Positions 32,450-42,421 are shown, numbered from the stretch's first letter. The stretch: 64,000 nt of DNA from Flavobacteriaceae bacterium (GCA_028284745.1 JANQRC010000048.1:62001-126000), one strand, 5' to 3'. Numbers and translations: made by a program. Notes: generated by a model not told the origin, from the sequence alone.

Positions 32450-32842
32450 ATGAACATTGAAAGCCCAAAGACTACAGTAGACAAATCACCACAAGAAGTG
32501 TATGATTTCTTGATGAATGTTGAGAACTTCGAGAGCATCATGCCAGAGAACAAGAGCAAGTTTGAAGTGTTGGAAGAAGACAAGTTTCTCTTTGCGCTTA
32601 GCGGTATGCCAGAGATCGTTTTGAAACTGAAGGAATCCGAAGCTCCCAGCAAAGTCGTACTTGGTGCGGCCAGCGACAAGCTCCCTTTTACACTTACCGC
32701 TGATATTCAAGAAGTTGGAACTGACAAAAGTGATGTGACCTTATCGTTTGAAGGAGACTTCAATCCCATGATGGCCATGATGATCAAGGGGCCGATCACA
32801 AAGTTCATTGGCTCGCTTTCAGAGAATTTAGGGAAGCTATAA
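32450..32842 (+). CDS. SRPBCC (START-like) family protein
   Basis: 130 residues that fit the SRPBCC/polyketide cyclase-like fold: KSPQEVYDFLMNVENFESIMPE at the start, then antiparallel strands and a C-terminal helix FIGSLSENLGKL. Such proteins bind hydrophobic ligands; no specific ligand is suggested. It lies right after pyrE and is probably co-transcribed. Its partnership with pyrE is common in this phylum but unexplained. Confidence 0.8.
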   Translation: MNIESPKTTVDKSPQEVYDFLMNVENFESIMPENKSKFEVLEEDKFLFALSGMPEIVLKLKESEAPSKVVLGAASDKLPFTLTADIQEVGTDKSDVTLSFEGDFNPMMAMMIKGPITKFIGSLSENLGKL

Positions 32843-32901
32843 GGCCTAAGGAAAGAACACGTTCTGACCGCTTCTGATATCTCAAGTCTTGCATCTGAGG
32901 T

Positions 32902-33633
32902 CTAGTATAGTAGCTTCAACTCCTTCAAATCGAATTCTTTTAGGACATTGTCTTCTAACAAGACCTGTAGCTTTCCGGAATCACTCACCCCTTTGATGAA
33001 TCCCATAAGTAAGTTTCCCTGCTGGTTTTTGAACGTAGAGGGTTTATCCTTTCGGAATAATTTTCGCTCATAGGCTCCTTTCAATTCCTCGAATCGCCGA
33101 TCTTCAACGTAGACTGCATATACCTTTAGCTGTGCTACGATGGCTTGCAAAATCTCGTCTAGCTGATATGTGATACCATTCAGCAGTTTCATTGACGAAG
33201 CGCTGTGCAAATGCCCGAGATCGGTTTGATTCACATTCAACCCAATGCCTATGACCGCCGCTTGCACTTGATTGTTTTGCACGATATTCTCTATCAAAAT
33301 GCCACAGATCTTCTGATTTGCTGACAAAATGTCGTTAGGCCATTTGATGCCCAATCGTTGAACGTTGAACTTCTCTAAAGCCTTATAAATAGCCAGCGAT
33401 GTGGCCATGCTCACATAGAATTGCTCTTCATTATCAAGGCATGAGATCTTCTTGAACACACTAAACGTGAGGTTCTTGCCAACTTCCGAAGACCAGGAAG
33501 TACCCATCTGCCCCTTGCCTGCCAATTGCTGTTTGGCAACCACAACAGTAAAGTCCTTAAGGTTCTCGGTAACTGACAGCGTGCGTAGATACGTATTGGT
33601 AGACTCGATGGCATCAAGTTTGATGATATTCAT
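32902..33633 (-). CDS. birA: biotin--[acetyl-CoA-carboxylase] ligase
   Basis: Attaches biotin to carboxylase carrier domains. Seen: LDAIESTNTYLR, VVAKQQLAGKGQMGTSWSSEVGKNL (biotinyl-AMP loop, GKG-Q-G form), GIKWPNDI and AVIGIGLNVNQT. At 243 residues it lacks the N-terminal helix-turn-helix of the E. coli repressor form, so it is a pure ligase. It is divergent from rsfS. Confidence 0.95.
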   Translation of the reverse strand: MNIIKLDAIESTNTYLRTLSVTENLKDFTVVVAKQQLAGKGQMGTSWSSEVGKNLTFSVFKKISCLDNEEQFYVSMATSLAIYKALEKFNVQRLGIKWPNDILSANQKICGILIENIVQNNQVQAAVIGIGLNVNQTDLGHLHSASSMKLLNGITYQLDEILQAIVAQLKVYAVYVEDRRFEELKGAYERKLFRKDKPSTFKNQQGNLLMGFIKGVSDSGKLQVLLEDNVLKEFDLKELKLLY

Positions 33634-33687
33634 ACTGGTAATCTGAATCTTATGTTAAATAAACCGTTCAGGCTATCAAAAAAGTAA

Positions 33688-33695
33688 TAACTTTG
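33688..33695 (+). promoter_or_regulatory. rsfS-ftsH operon -7 box
   Basis: TAACTTTG matches TAnnTTTG and lies 19 bases before the rsfS ATG. No TTG is seen at normal -33 spacing. Confidence 0.5.
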
Positions 33696-33714
33696 TGTAA
33701 AATAAAGATTTTTA

Positions 33715-34086
33715 ATGGCAATAACTAATAGTAGCGCAGACCAACTTATTGCAGTTATTATTGAAGGAATAGAAGAGGTAAAAGGACAAGATATCAGCAT
33801 CTTGGACTTAAGGGAGATCGAAAACACAGTCTGTGACTATTTTGTTATTTGCAATGGTACTTCCAACACCCAAGTCAACGCAATAGTCAATTCCATTCAA
33901 AAAACCGTAAGCAAGCAACTTAAGGACAAGCCATGGCACACTGAAGGCTCTGACAATGGCGAATGGGTATTGATCGACTATGTGAATGTCGTGGTGCATG
34001 TCTTCCAAAGGCACATCAGGGAGTACTATGACATAGAAGGATTGTGGGGAGATGCCAAAGTCACCATGGTATCTACCAGTTACTAA
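33715..34086 (+). CDS. rsfS: ribosome silencing factor RsfS
   Basis: Binds uL14 and blocks subunit joining in starvation. 123 residues with the Oligomerisation/RsfS pattern: IEEVKGQDISILDLREIENTVCDYFVICNGTS, SIQKTVSKQLKDKPWHTEG, WVLIDYVNVVVHVF and REYYDIEGLWGDA. First gene of a run with ftsH 13 bases downstream. Confidence 0.95.
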   Translation: MAITNSSADQLIAVIIEGIEEVKGQDISILDLREIENTVCDYFVICNGTSNTQVNAIVNSIQKTVSKQLKDKPWHTEGSDNGEWVLIDYVNVVVHVFQRHIREYYDIEGLWGDAKVTMVSTSY

Positions 34087-34099
34087 AGAAGAAGATTAA

Positions 34100-36118
34100 A
34101 TGGCAAACGAAAACTCATCTAATAAAAAACCAAAGTTTAACGCATATTGGATCTATGCTGTACTCATTGTGGCATTGATCGGTATGACCATTTTCAATGG
34201 TGATAATTCGTGGAACGAGGTCAAGAAGACCAACCTCTCGGATTTTGAGACCTACTTGAACAATGGCGACGTAAAGCAATTGCTTGTCGTAGGGAGAAAG
34301 GCGCGTGTTACCCTAACCGACGAAGCGCTACAGAAAGAAGCCCACAACAAGGTCCCGAAGAACACCATATTCGGGCAAAAGAATTTAGGCCCACATTATG
34401 AATTCGAGTACGGTAATCTTGAATTATTTCAAAAGCGTTTGGATAATGCGAAGGCGAAAGGAATCGACTTCCAGTACGATTTCAGAACACCCGACAATCG
34501 CTGGGGCGAGTACCTATTCACCTTCTTGCCCATACTGCTTTTCATAGGTATATGGATCTTCATCATGCGCAGAATGTCTAGCGGTGGCGCTGGTGGTGCA
34601 GGAGGCCAGATATTCAACATCGGAAAATCAAAAGCAAAGCTCTTTGATGAAAAGACGAACACCAAGGTATCATTCAAAGACGTTGCCGGACTGGAAGGCG
34701 CTAAAGAAGAGGTACAGGAGATCGTCGACTTCTTGAAAAACCCAGATAAGTACACAGCATTGGGAGGTAAAATACCAAAAGGTGCTTTACTTGTCGGCCC
34801 CCCTGGTACGGGAAAGACGCTTTTGGCCAAAGCTGTAGCTGGTGAAGCAAAAGTACCTTTCTTCTCACTTTCAGGTTCTGATTTCGTAGAGATGTTTGTG
34901 GGTGTGGGTGCGTCTCGTGTTCGAGATCTATTCAAGCAAGCCAAAGACAAATCCCCTTCCATCATTTTCATAGACGAGATCGACGCGATCGGTCGTGCCC
35001 GCGGAAAGAATAACTTCACAGGATCCAACGATGAACGTGAGAACACCTTGAATCAGCTTCTTACCGAAATGGACGGTTTTGGCTCAAAGGATAACGTGAT
35101 CGTAGTGGCCGCCACAAACCGTGCAGACATCTTAGACAAGGCATTGATGCGTGCAGGTCGCTTTGACAGGCAGATCTATGTAGACCTCCCTGACCTTCGT
35201 GAACGCAAAGAGATATTCGAAGTACATCTTAGGCCTATAAAGACTTCCGAGACGTTAGACTTAGATTTCTTGGCCAAACAAACACCTGGATTCTCGGGCG
35301 CTGACATTGCCAACGTGTGTAACGAAGCAGCGCTCATCGCTGCACGCCAAGGAAAAAAGGCAGTAAATAAACAAGACTTCTTGGATGCTGTAGATAGAAT
35401 CGTAGGTGGCCTTGAAAAGAAGAACAAGATCATCACCCCACAAGAGAAGAAGACCATTGCTTTCCATGAAGCGGGCCATGCTACTGTCAGTTGGATGTTA
35501 GAGCATGCTGCCCCGCTAGTAAAAGTAACCATTGTGCCTAGAGGCCAATCACTTGGTGCTGCTTGGTATTTGCCAGAAGAGAGGTTGATCGTTCGTCCAG
35601 AGCAGATGTTAGACGAAATGTGTGCAGCACTGGGCGGAAGGGCCGCAGAAAAAGTCATTTTCGACCAAATATCTACTGGTGCGCTGAGCGACCTGGAAAA
35701 AGTTACCAAACAGGCTCGTGGCATGGTGACCGTGTATGGACTAAATGACAAGATCGGTAACTTGACATACTATGATTCTTCGGGACAGACCGATTATGGT
35801 TTCTCTAAGCCCTATAGCGAAGAGACTGCTCAAGTTATTGATGAGGAGATCTCTAACATCATCGAAGCACAGTACCAAAGAGCCATCACCATTCTTCAAG
35901 AGAGTAAGGACAAACTGACCGAGCTTGCCGAGCGTCTGCTAGAAAAAGAGGTGATCTTTAAGGACGACCTAGAGAAGATATTTGGAAAGCGTCCTTTCGA
36001 GAAAGAAATAGATGCTGAACAAGAGCAAGAGAGTTCTGAAAACGATGTAGAAGCCTCAGGACGTGAAGGTGATGTCTCAGAAGAGCCCATTGGCGATACG
36101 AAGCCAAAAGCCAGCTAA
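34100..36118 (+). CDS. ftsH: ATP-dependent zinc metalloprotease FtsH
   Basis: Membrane AAA+ protease, 672 residues. Two membrane helices flank the periplasmic domain (about 16-33 and 137-156). The AAA domain has Walker A GPPGTGKT at 233-240, Walker [13 protein letters not shown], and the SRH region [20 protein letters not shown]. The zinc site HEAGH is at 456-460, followed by [10 protein letters not shown] with the third-ligand region later. The C terminus is acidic ([12 protein letters not shown]). Conserved Flavobacteriaceae order rsfS-ftsH-LUD-cdsA. Confidence 0.97.
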   Translation: MANENSSNKKPKFNAYWIYAVLIVALIGMTIFNGDNSWNEVKKTNLSDFETYLNNGDVKQLLVVGRKARVTLTDEALQKEAHNKVPKNTIFGQKNLGPHYEFEYGNLELFQKRLDNAKAKGIDFQYDFRTPDNRWGEYLFTFLPILLFIGIWIFIMRRMSSGGAGGAGGQIFNIGKSKAKLFDEKTNTKVSFKDVAGLEGAKEEVQEIVDFLKNPDKYTALGGKIPKGALLVGPPGTGKTLLAKAVAGEAKVPFFSLSGSDFVEMFVGVGASRVRDLFKQAKDKSPSIIFIDEIDAIGRARGKNNFTGSNDERENTLNQLLTEMDGFGSKDNVIVVAATNRADILDKALMRAGRFDRQIYVDLPDLRERKEIFEVHLRPIKTSETLDLDFLAKQTPGFSGADIANVCNEAALIAARQGKKAVNKQDFLDAVDRIVGGLEKKNKIITPQEKKTIAFHEAGHATVSWMLEHAAPLVKVTIVPRGQSLGAAWYLPEERLIVRPEQMLDEMCAALGGRAAEKVIFDQISTGALSDLEKVTKQARGMVTVYGLNDKIGNLTYYDSSGQTDYGFSKPYSEETAQVIDEEISNIIEAQYQRAITILQESKDKLTELAERLLEKEVIFKDDLEKIFGKRPFEKEIDAEQEQESSENDVEASGREGDVSEEPIGDTKPKAS

Positions 36119-36227
36119 TGGTAAAAACGAAATCGATGTTGGTGTGTCTGCATTTCATGACAGCACCAAGTTTTTATATATTTACGGAATAGCCGTATCA
36201 TTCAGCTTTAAAAGCTAGAAGCATTTG

Positions 36228-36839
36228 ATGAATATTTTCAAAAGAATCTTCGGTAAGTCTAACGATCCCAGCTCAGGCAATGGCCCTGCCTCAGAGAGGG
36301 GAAAGTACATGCCGCAGGTCAAGCTTCCTATTGATGAGCAATTCACCATAAACTTCAAAAAGAATGGCGGAAAATTCCTGTATTGCGATTCTGATCACGA
36401 GCTCCGAGAAGCCTTTGAGAATATCCTAGACGAGAATTACTGGCAACAGGAAGAAGTGCTATGCCTAGACCAAAGCCTTGCGAACAAGTTCCAAGATCTT
36501 CAGGTCTCATATAGCAACACCAGAACCAATGGCGCTTTCCTTTTGACCACATGCGAGTATCTAGTGGGAGACAGTGGCGCCATATTGATCTCCTCTAACC
36601 AGATCGCCGAGATGAAGCTCCATGAGCTTCCAGACAACTTTGTGGTCTATGCGACCACTAGCCAACTAGTTGAAACCATAGGAGAAGGACTTAGAGGCAT
36701 CAAGAACAAGCACAAAGATTGCATCCCTTCGAACATTACCACTATCAAGAACTTCCACATCGACAAAAAAGAGAAAGACTTCCTATCGTATGGAAGTAGT
36801 ACAAAAAACCTATATTTGCTGCTATTGGAAGACCTATAG
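36228..36839 (+). CDS. LUD domain protein (LutC/YkgG-like)
   Basis: 203 residues. The LUD domain (about 45-200) has QSLANKFQDLQ, NGAFLLTTCEYLVGDSGAILISS, HELPDNFVVYATTSQLVETI and a C-terminal strand KNLYLLLLEDL. In LutC/LutB the domain works in lactate oxidation, but no lutA or lutB is near, and the place between ftsH and cdsA is conserved in flavobacteria, so the job here is likely different and unknown. A TTG one codon before the ATG is not needed. Confidence 0.82.
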   Translation: MNIFKRIFGKSNDPSSGNGPASERGKYMPQVKLPIDEQFTINFKKNGGKFLYCDSDHELREAFENILDENYWQQEEVLCLDQSLANKFQDLQVSYSNTRTNGAFLLTTCEYLVGDSGAILISSNQIAEMKLHELPDNFVVYATTSQLVETIGEGLRGIKNKHKDCIPSNITTIKNFHIDKKEKDFLSYGSSTKNLYLLLLEDL

Positions 36840-36842
36840 CCG

Positions 36843-37649
36843 ATGAAGGAACTCTTAAAAAGAGCCATTACTGGAGCCATCTATGTTTTTCTACTATTAG
36901 CTGCAGTTTTTTTAAACAACAAAGACGCATTCGACTTTCTGTTTCTAGTGTTTGGGCTTGCCTGCATATACGAATTCAAAAGAATTGTAAAACTAGCTGG
37001 GTACCATGTCTTCATTGTGTTCTTGGGCCTTTGGTGGACATTCATCTATGTGACGCATAACACTGAGGCTTATTGGACACTACTGATCCCGACGCTATTG
37101 GTGAACACATATCTTCTGTTCGATCTGTTTTCAAACAAAAAGAGCGCGCGAAGCTATCTGGAGAAATTCGTACTAAGTCTGCTGTACATCGGTGGTGGTT
37201 GCATCTTTCTAGCAATGATCCCCTATCAGAATGGACGTTTTTCCGAATCATTGATCTTTGGTATCTTTATCTTGGTATGGGTCAATGACACATTTGCATA
37301 TATTGTCGGCAGATCGCTTGGAAGAAACAAACTGTTCAGTAGGGTTTCGCCTAAAAAGACCATAGAAGGATCATTGGGGGGCCTTGTGTTTGCCACAATC
37401 GCCGCCTATATCATTGGCATGCACACAGAAGTGCTATCACAATATCAATGGTTAGTGATAGTACTGGTCGTTGTCGTAGGCGGCAGTTTGGGAGATCTTG
37501 TCGAATCCAATTTCAAAAGAGAGGCTGGCATTAAGGATAGCGGTGCAATATTGCCAGGCCATGGCGGTTTGTTAGACCGGTTGGACAGTTTGATATTTGT
37601 CGCCCCATTTGTATACATAACCCTTCGAATTTTAACGTATGTTCCATAA
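36843..37649 (+). CDS. cdsA: phosphatidate cytidylyltransferase
   Basis: Makes CDP-diacylglycerol from phosphatidic acid. About seven to eight membrane helices, then the family signature: VNDTFAYIVGRSLGRNKLFSR, SPKKTIEGSLGGL, GSLGDLVESNFKREAGIKDSG and LPGHGGLLDRLDS. 268 residues. Three bases after the LUD gene and overlapping psd by 11 bases. Confidence 0.96.
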   Translation: MKELLKRAITGAIYVFLLLAAVFLNNKDAFDFLFLVFGLACIYEFKRIVKLAGYHVFIVFLGLWWTFIYVTHNTEAYWTLLIPTLLVNTYLLFDLFSNKKSARSYLEKFVLSLLYIGGGCIFLAMIPYQNGRFSESLIFGIFILVWVNDTFAYIVGRSLGRNKLFSRVSPKKTIEGSLGGLVFATIAAYIIGMHTEVLSQYQWLVIVLVVVVGGSLGDLVESNFKREAGIKDSGAILPGHGGLLDRLDSLIFVAPFVYITLRILTYVP

Positions 37650-38286
37650 AGAAGGTCATAAGATCATCATTGTTGCTTTCATACTTTGTGCAGCAGTAGC
37701 CTTGTTTGCAAACAAGATAGAAGTTGTTTGGTTGAAGTATCTTTTGCAAATGGCCGCATTGGTCATTCTTGTTCTCATCTTACAGTTCTTCAGAAACCCA
37801 AAGCGGAACTCAAAACATGCTGAAAACCAGATGGTCTCTCCGGTTGATGGAAAAGTAGTGGTCATTGAAGAAGTATTCGAAAGTGAGTATCTAAACGAGA
37901 AGCGCCTTCAGGTTTCTATCTTCATGTCGCCCATTAATGTGCACGTTACCCGGTACCCAGTGGGAGGCAACATCATCTATAGCAAGTACCACCCTGGGAA
38001 ATACCTAGTTGCATGGCACCCAAAATCTTCTGAAGAAAATGAGCGCACCACTGTGGTGATCGAAAACGAAACCTTTGGAAAGGTATTGTACAGGCAAATT
38101 GCTGGTGCACTTGCAAGAAGAATCGTAAACTATGCCAAAAAAGGAGAAAAAGCCCTACAAGGTGAAGATGGCGGCTTCATAAAGTTTGGATCTAGGGTAG
38201 ACCTACTGCTTCCTTTAGATACCGAAATAAAGGTAACCCTGAATCAAAAGGTGAAAGGTGGCATCGATGTAATTGCTGAAAAATGA
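37639..38286 (+). CDS. psd: phosphatidylserine decarboxylase (short form)
   Basis: Converts phosphatidylserine to phosphatidylethanolamine. Two N-terminal hydrophobic stretches (about 8-50), then RNPKRNSKHAENQMVSPVDGKVV, FMSPINVHVTRYPVGG and the self-cleavage site KFGSRVDLLLP, where the serine of GS becomes the pyruvoyl group. 215 residues is the short Psd type. Overlaps both neighbours, giving tight coupling with cdsA. Confidence 0.94.
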   Translation: MFHKEGHKIIIVAFILCAAVALFANKIEVVWLKYLLQMAALVILVLILQFFRNPKRNSKHAENQMVSPVDGKVVVIEEVFESEYLNEKRLQVSIFMSPINVHVTRYPVGGNIIYSKYHPGKYLVAWHPKSSEENERTTVVIENETFGKVLYRQIAGALARRIVNYAKKGEKALQGEDGGFIKFGSRVDLLLPLDTEIKVTLNQKVKGGIDVIAEK

Positions 38287-38549
38287 CCGATAAAGAGCTG
38301 GACATAGCATTCGAGGACGCTGTAAGGCGCATCAATGAGTATACGGAGCCTTTTCCTGCCGATGTGCTGCTACGCTTGTATGCGTATTATAAAAAGGCCA
38401 CCAACGACTATGGAAGGCCAAGTAGTCGAAAGCCCATCATCAATGCCTTTAAGACCAATGCGTTGTTTCAGGCCGAAAACGTCACCGAAAGGGAGGCCAA
38501 GAAGAAGTATATTGAGATCGTCGACAACTACTTTCTGTACAGAAAGTAA
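38283..38549 (+). CDS. acyl-CoA-binding protein (ACBP)
   Basis: 88 residues with the four-helix ACBP pattern: FEDAVRRINEYTEPFPADVLLRLYAYYKKATNDYGRPS and KYIEIVDNYF. It carries long-chain acyl-CoA. ATGA overlap with psd puts it in the phospholipid operon, which fits a supply of acyl groups. Bacterial ACBPs are uncommon outside some groups, including Bacteroidota. Confidence 0.88.
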   Translation: MTDKELDIAFEDAVRRINEYTEPFPADVLLRLYAYYKKATNDYGRPSSRKPIINAFKTNALFQAENVTEREAKKKYIEIVDNYFLYRK

Positions 38550-38559
38550 TCTTGTGAAA

Positions 38560-38620
38560 AAGAAAAGCCAGAGAATCTCATCTCTGGCAATTCACCTAAA
38601 CTAAACCAATCATGAAAACT
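38560..38620 (-). terminator. terminator of the LTD/spondin lipoprotein gene
   Basis: GCCAGAGA (38567-38574), loop ATCTCA, TCTCTGGC (38581-38588) form a perfect eight-base stem. On the minus strand it is preceded by GGTTTAGTTTAGGTGAATT and followed by CTTTTCTTTTTC, so it serves the minus-strand gene. It can also stop the convergent acbp transcript. Confidence 0.7.
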
Positions 38621-38632
38621 CAAAAAACTGAC

Positions 38633-41005
38633 TTATTGTGGTCTAATTTCTACTCGGATCACATTGTAACCTCCTCTTGAATCTTGCACATACACAACCC
38701 CAGGCGGGTTATCATACGTTCCCTTTCCAAACTGCACATCTGTTAAATTTGACACTCTTCGCACAGTGCTATCTGGATCTGCAGCCCCAGAGTCTGGCCC
38801 TGCTTGTCGAGGTGCTTGGTCTGCACCGAATCCAACAGCTTGGTCTACTTCGGTTCCTGAATCATACAAATACGATTTTTCACTAGCACCAAAACCTGAA
38901 ACCGGGGTACCATTCTCATCAAACAATGGATAACCTGCATTGTTGTATGCAACGAACCAGTCATTCGTGTCTACAAACATCGTAGCAAATCCAAACTTGT
39001 ATCCCTGATTCTGAGGCACTTCTATACTGAAGGTCAAACTTTCACCTGGTCTTACTGGAGCATTCTCATTGCTACCCGCTACTGGAAAGCCCAAACCATC
39101 AAGGTAATCGATCGCAATAGAGTTGTCTCCGTCTTCAGCCAACTGCTCAAGGCCGTTATTAGGGCTATTCACTTCTCCCTGTAGAACAAGCGGGTCTCGT
39201 TCGCCGTTAAAGGCATACACCAGCCCAGGCGAAAATACTGTAAGTGTTGAAGAAAGACGTAATGGGGATCCATTACTACCGACTTCAGTGTAATAACTAT
39301 ATAACTCACCCGGGCTTCCATCTTCAGCAATTCGCTCAAGACCCACTCCTCTGTCGACTTCACCGACAGTAAACAAAGGAGCCTCATTTGCGTGTAGCAC
39401 AGCGATACCAGGCGTTACTACAAACCCATTTTGAGAACTTGCTGCTTGATTCGGATCCGGCGTCCTTATCGCTGTAATCGTGAAGGTGAATGTTCCTGCG
39501 GATTGCCCGTCGCCTTGCGTGTAGTCTAAAACAGCTGTCATGTAGAAATCTCCTCTTCTACCATTCCTGTCTACCAATCGCACTAGGTCGTTTGGATCCG
39601 CAGGCCCCACATCTTCTCCAGCAGGTGGGAATGTGTCTGGATCGTTGTCAGCTTCTGTTCCTAGGTCATACAGCACGAGATCATTGGCGATGTCTACACC
39701 GTTCAATGCTTGTCCGTTAGGAAAAAGGTCTATTCCTGCCAGATCCTCAGGAGCAAGAAACCAGTCGTTGCTATTTCCCATCATGGTGACAGGCGTAAAC
39801 TTAGTCCCTGGAACTGCCTTGAAACTGATCTGATATTGGTCGCCATTTTGTGCCAATGGGCCAGGAGTGGGCGTCTCATTGCCTCTAATTCTTTCAGAGA
39901 AAGTGTGCACATTGAACACTTCGGCAGCATTAGTGATGGTAATATCGAAAATCGTAGTACTCGCTTGCGCATCGTTTGGAAGACCAAAGGATGGGACAGG
40001 TTCGGCAGCCCAATCGGCAGCACGATCACCTTCTCCGTCATATTCGATACTACTGGTTAGATTCACCGTAGGGACATATTCGCCTGCTGTCCAGATGCCC
40101 GCTTCAACAGCCACATTCTCTCGTGCACTCCCTGCAGCTCCCCATTGTACAAAATCAACAATAGCGTCTGCGCTGGTAAACGCATTATTCGAATACAGGC
40201 CCAAGCCCCCTTGCTCATCAGGCATTTCATAATTCACGACCAGAAATTCTCCAGATGCCAGCGTAGTGCTACCACTCACAGGTGTAATATTGGCTAGCTG
40301 CACATAGGTGCCAGGGCCTAAACAAAGCCAAAAGCCACTAAGATCTACAGTAGTATCGCCATTGTTGTAGACCTCTATCAGGTCTCTATTACCAAATTGC
40401 ACTTCGTTAAGCACAAAGGATTGGCGCATCTCCTGTGGCATATTCAGATCATTCTCGGCACCAAGAGTAGGTGTCGTCGTTTCTGCCCAATTGGCAACCC
40501 CATTGCCATCTCCATCATAGATGATGGTATAGTCTGCATTGCCCATTACCGGAATGAAGTCGCCTGCTGTCCAAATTCCAGCAGCTACGGCAACACTCTC
40601 CCTGACATTGCCTGCGGCACCCCATTGCACAAAGTCTACAATGGCATCAGCACTCGTAAAACTGTTATTTGTATAGAGCCCTAATCCCCCATTCTCTGCA
40701 GGCATGTCGTAAGAGACCACCAGGTAATCGTCTGGTTCCAGATTCACATCGCCTTCTGTCTCCAGACTGCTGATCTGGCTATACTGACCTGGGCCAAGGC
40801 ATAAAAAGTAGTTGCTTAGGTCTACTGCAGTACTTCCGTTGTTATATATCTCGACACGGTTGCCCAGATATTCCACTTCATTGATCACTACCGAAGCCTC
40901 TTCGACAGGTGTAGTGATCGAATCATTTGTCACTACATCATCGTCTTCAGAGCAAGCTGCGACAGCAAGTGACAAGATCAACATTTTAAAAACATTTTTT
41001 CTCAT
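38633..41005 (-). CDS. large lipoprotein with two LTD-like and two spondin-like domains
   Basis: 790 residues from the ATG that gives the lipoprotein signal MRKNVFKMLILSLAVAACSE. Two lamin-tail-like domains follow: VVINEVEYLGNRVEIYNNGS and FVLNEVQFGNRDLIEVYNNGD, each with LCLGPGxY and a DADAIVDFVQWGAAG-like stretch (here SADAIVDFVQWGAAG). Then come two spondin-type domains (ITITNAAEVFNVHTFSERI; NDWFLAPEDLAGIDLFP, and NDWFVAYNNAGYPLFDENG) with LYDLGTE/LYDSGTE and DPN/DPD. It is probably exposed at the cell surface, perhaps adhesive or calcium-binding. A longer frame reaching 41146 lacks a signal. Confidence 0.82.
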   Translation of the reverse strand: MRKNVFKMLILSLAVAACSEDDDVVTNDSITTPVEEASVVINEVEYLGNRVEIYNNGSTAVDLSNYFLCLGPGQYSQISSLETEGDVNLEPDDYLVVSYDMPAENGGLGLYTNNSFTSADAIVDFVQWGAAGNVRESVAVAAGIWTAGDFIPVMGNADYTIIYDGDGNGVANWAETTTPTLGAENDLNMPQEMRQSFVLNEVQFGNRDLIEVYNNGDTTVDLSGFWLCLGPGTYVQLANITPVSGSTTLASGEFLVVNYEMPDEQGGLGLYSNNAFTSADAIVDFVQWGAAGSARENVAVEAGIWTAGEYVPTVNLTSSIEYDGEGDRAADWAAEPVPSFGLPNDAQASTTIFDITITNAAEVFNVHTFSERIRGNETPTPGPLAQNGDQYQISFKAVPGTKFTPVTMMGNSNDWFLAPEDLAGIDLFPNGQALNGVDIANDLVLYDLGTEADNDPDTFPPAGEDVGPADPNDLVRLVDRNGRRGDFYMTAVLDYTQGDGQSAGTFTFTITAIRTPDPNQAASSQNGFVVTPGIAVLHANEAPLFTVGEVDRGVGLERIAEDGSPGELYSYYTEVGSNGSPLRLSSTLTVFSPGLVYAFNGERDPLVLQGEVNSPNNGLEQLAEDGDNSIAIDYLDGLGFPVAGSNENAPVRPGESLTFSIEVPQNQGYKFGFATMFVDTNDWFVAYNNAGYPLFDENGTPVSGFGASEKSYLYDSGTEVDQAVGFGADQAPRQAGPDSGAADPDSTVRRVSNLTDVQFGKGTYDNPPGVVYVQDSRGGYNVIRVEIRPQ

Positions 41006-41233
41006 AATAATTTTTCTTTTAGATGAGTTGATTTTGATACCACAAATGAATAGTAGAATCGACTCATTTAATAAAAAAACTATGTGAACGTGAATATTTG
41101 GCTTTAAAGCGGAATTTTCAATATTGTGAAAAAGTCCAGCATTCATGGGCTATAGGAAGAGGTGCTCAATAACCGACAATGAATTTCTCATAAATAAGCA
41201 CTGTAGAACGAAATAGAGGTTAGGTCTAGGAAA

Positions 41234-41263
41234 TTGTTCTTATGCTGCTAAGCATTATCTTCG
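41234..41263 (+). promoter_or_regulatory. promoter of the LytTR regulator gene
   Basis: TTG (41234-41236), a 19-base spacer and TATCTTCG (41256-41263) match TTG-N19-TAnnTTTG with one mismatch in the -7 box. The ATG is 17 bases further on. Confidence 0.6.
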
Positions 41264-41279
41264 CAAAACCAAATGCCAT

Positions 41280-42416
41280 ATGAGGAAAGACCGACTCTAC
41301 TTTTATACGTTTTTAGCCATCGCTGTCATATTCATCATCATTGGTGGGGTGGCCACTCATTATTTTGTACGTGTCAGCGCCGACCAAGTTTTAGACACGC
41401 AACTTGAGGCGAGTAAACGTGAAGCTAGAGAAGTAGCCGTGTTGGTTGGAAGCCAACTGGCAAATGGCATTCGAAAAGATATCGTAATTTCTAATGCGCA
41501 GCTGAGCATTCAGAATACAAATGTAGAAGCAGGTTTTGTAAGTATGTTTGACTGGTCTGGGAAGAAGGTCTGTCATCCAGACAGAACTCAGGTTGGGCAA
41601 AAAATGACTCATGACCAATCTTCTTTCGCAACCATTGATGGTGACCTTAGTACGGAAGATTTCTACGAAATGATCAACAGACAGGACGTTGATGTTTCCG
41701 ATTTTGGCACGCAAGACCAACATACAGAAATCGTTTATCTATATCCGGTACCCAATTCTGACTGGATCGTGGCTGCGCACGCCAATACAAACAAAATAAA
41801 AGGCCAAATCCAAAATTTGCGCAATCGTTTCTATGTCATTATCAGCATTATGGGGTTTGTGATGATCCTCTTGTCGGTGATCACAGTAAGATCTATCGGA
41901 AGCTTGTATGAGAAAAACCTTGAACTCAAAAATCGTGAGTTGGAAAGCGAGGTCATCAATCTAGCCAAACTTAACAGCGACCTTGGCAACTATCAGAAAA
42001 AGGTAATTGAGGAACGTACAAAAGCGCCCGAAGCCCCAACAACAAACGATCCCAAGGAGAACGCTAAAAAGGAAAATGGGAAAAAGCGTATTCTGACGTA
42101 TCTGAGGAACGAGCTTTTAACTATTGCCACAGACGACATCGCTTACATCTACACTGAAAACACGATCACTTATGTGGTCGACCTTAACGGAAGGAAGTCT
42201 ACCACCAACAGTAGTCTTGAAGAACTGTACTCCGGGTTAGACAGCAGTTATTTTTACCGCGCCAACAGACAGTTTATCATTGCTATTTCTGCGATTGACA
42301 AGATCATTCGATATGGAAACAATCAATTGAAGATCCTCGTGCGCCCAAATTCAGAAATAGACATCATCATTGGCAAGAACAAGGCTGCCGAGTTCAAGCA
42401 GTGGCTTAACTTGTAG
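41280..42416 (+). CDS. membrane-bound LytTR transcriptional regulator with extracellular sensor
   Basis: 378 residues. Helix 1 at about 8-29, a predicted periplasmic Cache-like sensor at about 30-180 (VSMFDWSGKKVCHPDRTQVG; YLYPVPNSDWIVAAH), helix 2 at about 188-208, a coiled-coil-like linker, and a C-terminal LytTR DNA-binding domain at about 272-375 (YLRNELLTIATDDIAYIYTEN; YRANRQFIIAISAIDKI). It appears to be a one-component sensor that binds DNA from the membrane, without histidine kinase or receiver. It is divergent from the LTD/spondin lipoprotein, a possible target. Confidence 0.85.
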   Translation: MRKDRLYFYTFLAIAVIFIIIGGVATHYFVRVSADQVLDTQLEASKREAREVAVLVGSQLANGIRKDIVISNAQLSIQNTNVEAGFVSMFDWSGKKVCHPDRTQVGQKMTHDQSSFATIDGDLSTEDFYEMINRQDVDVSDFGTQDQHTEIVYLYPVPNSDWIVAAHANTNKIKGQIQNLRNRFYVIISIMGFVMILLSVITVRSIGSLYEKNLELKNRELESEVINLAKLNSDLGNYQKKVIEERTKAPEAPTTNDPKENAKKENGKKRILTYLRNELLTIATDDIAYIYTENTITYVVDLNGRKSTTNSSLEELYSGLDSSYFYRANRQFIIAISAIDKIIRYGNNQLKILVRPNSEIDIIIGKNKAAEFKQWLNL

Positions 42417-42421
42417 GCCGA

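Noticed and set aside
34429..35046. Long antisense open frame within ftsH
   Set aside because: Its residues mirror the ftsH codons (Ser/Pro-rich shadow) and it has no start context or family match.
35176..35751. Second antisense frame in ftsH
   Set aside because: Same reason; a by-product of codon bias in the sense gene.
36228..36839. Lactate utilisation operon
   Set aside because: Only a single LUD domain gene is present, with no lutA or lutB; the position between ftsH and cdsA points elsewhere.
41006..41146. Upstream extension of the LTD/spondin gene
   Set aside because: It would bury a clear lipoprotein signal behind 47 residues; the shorter start is preferred.
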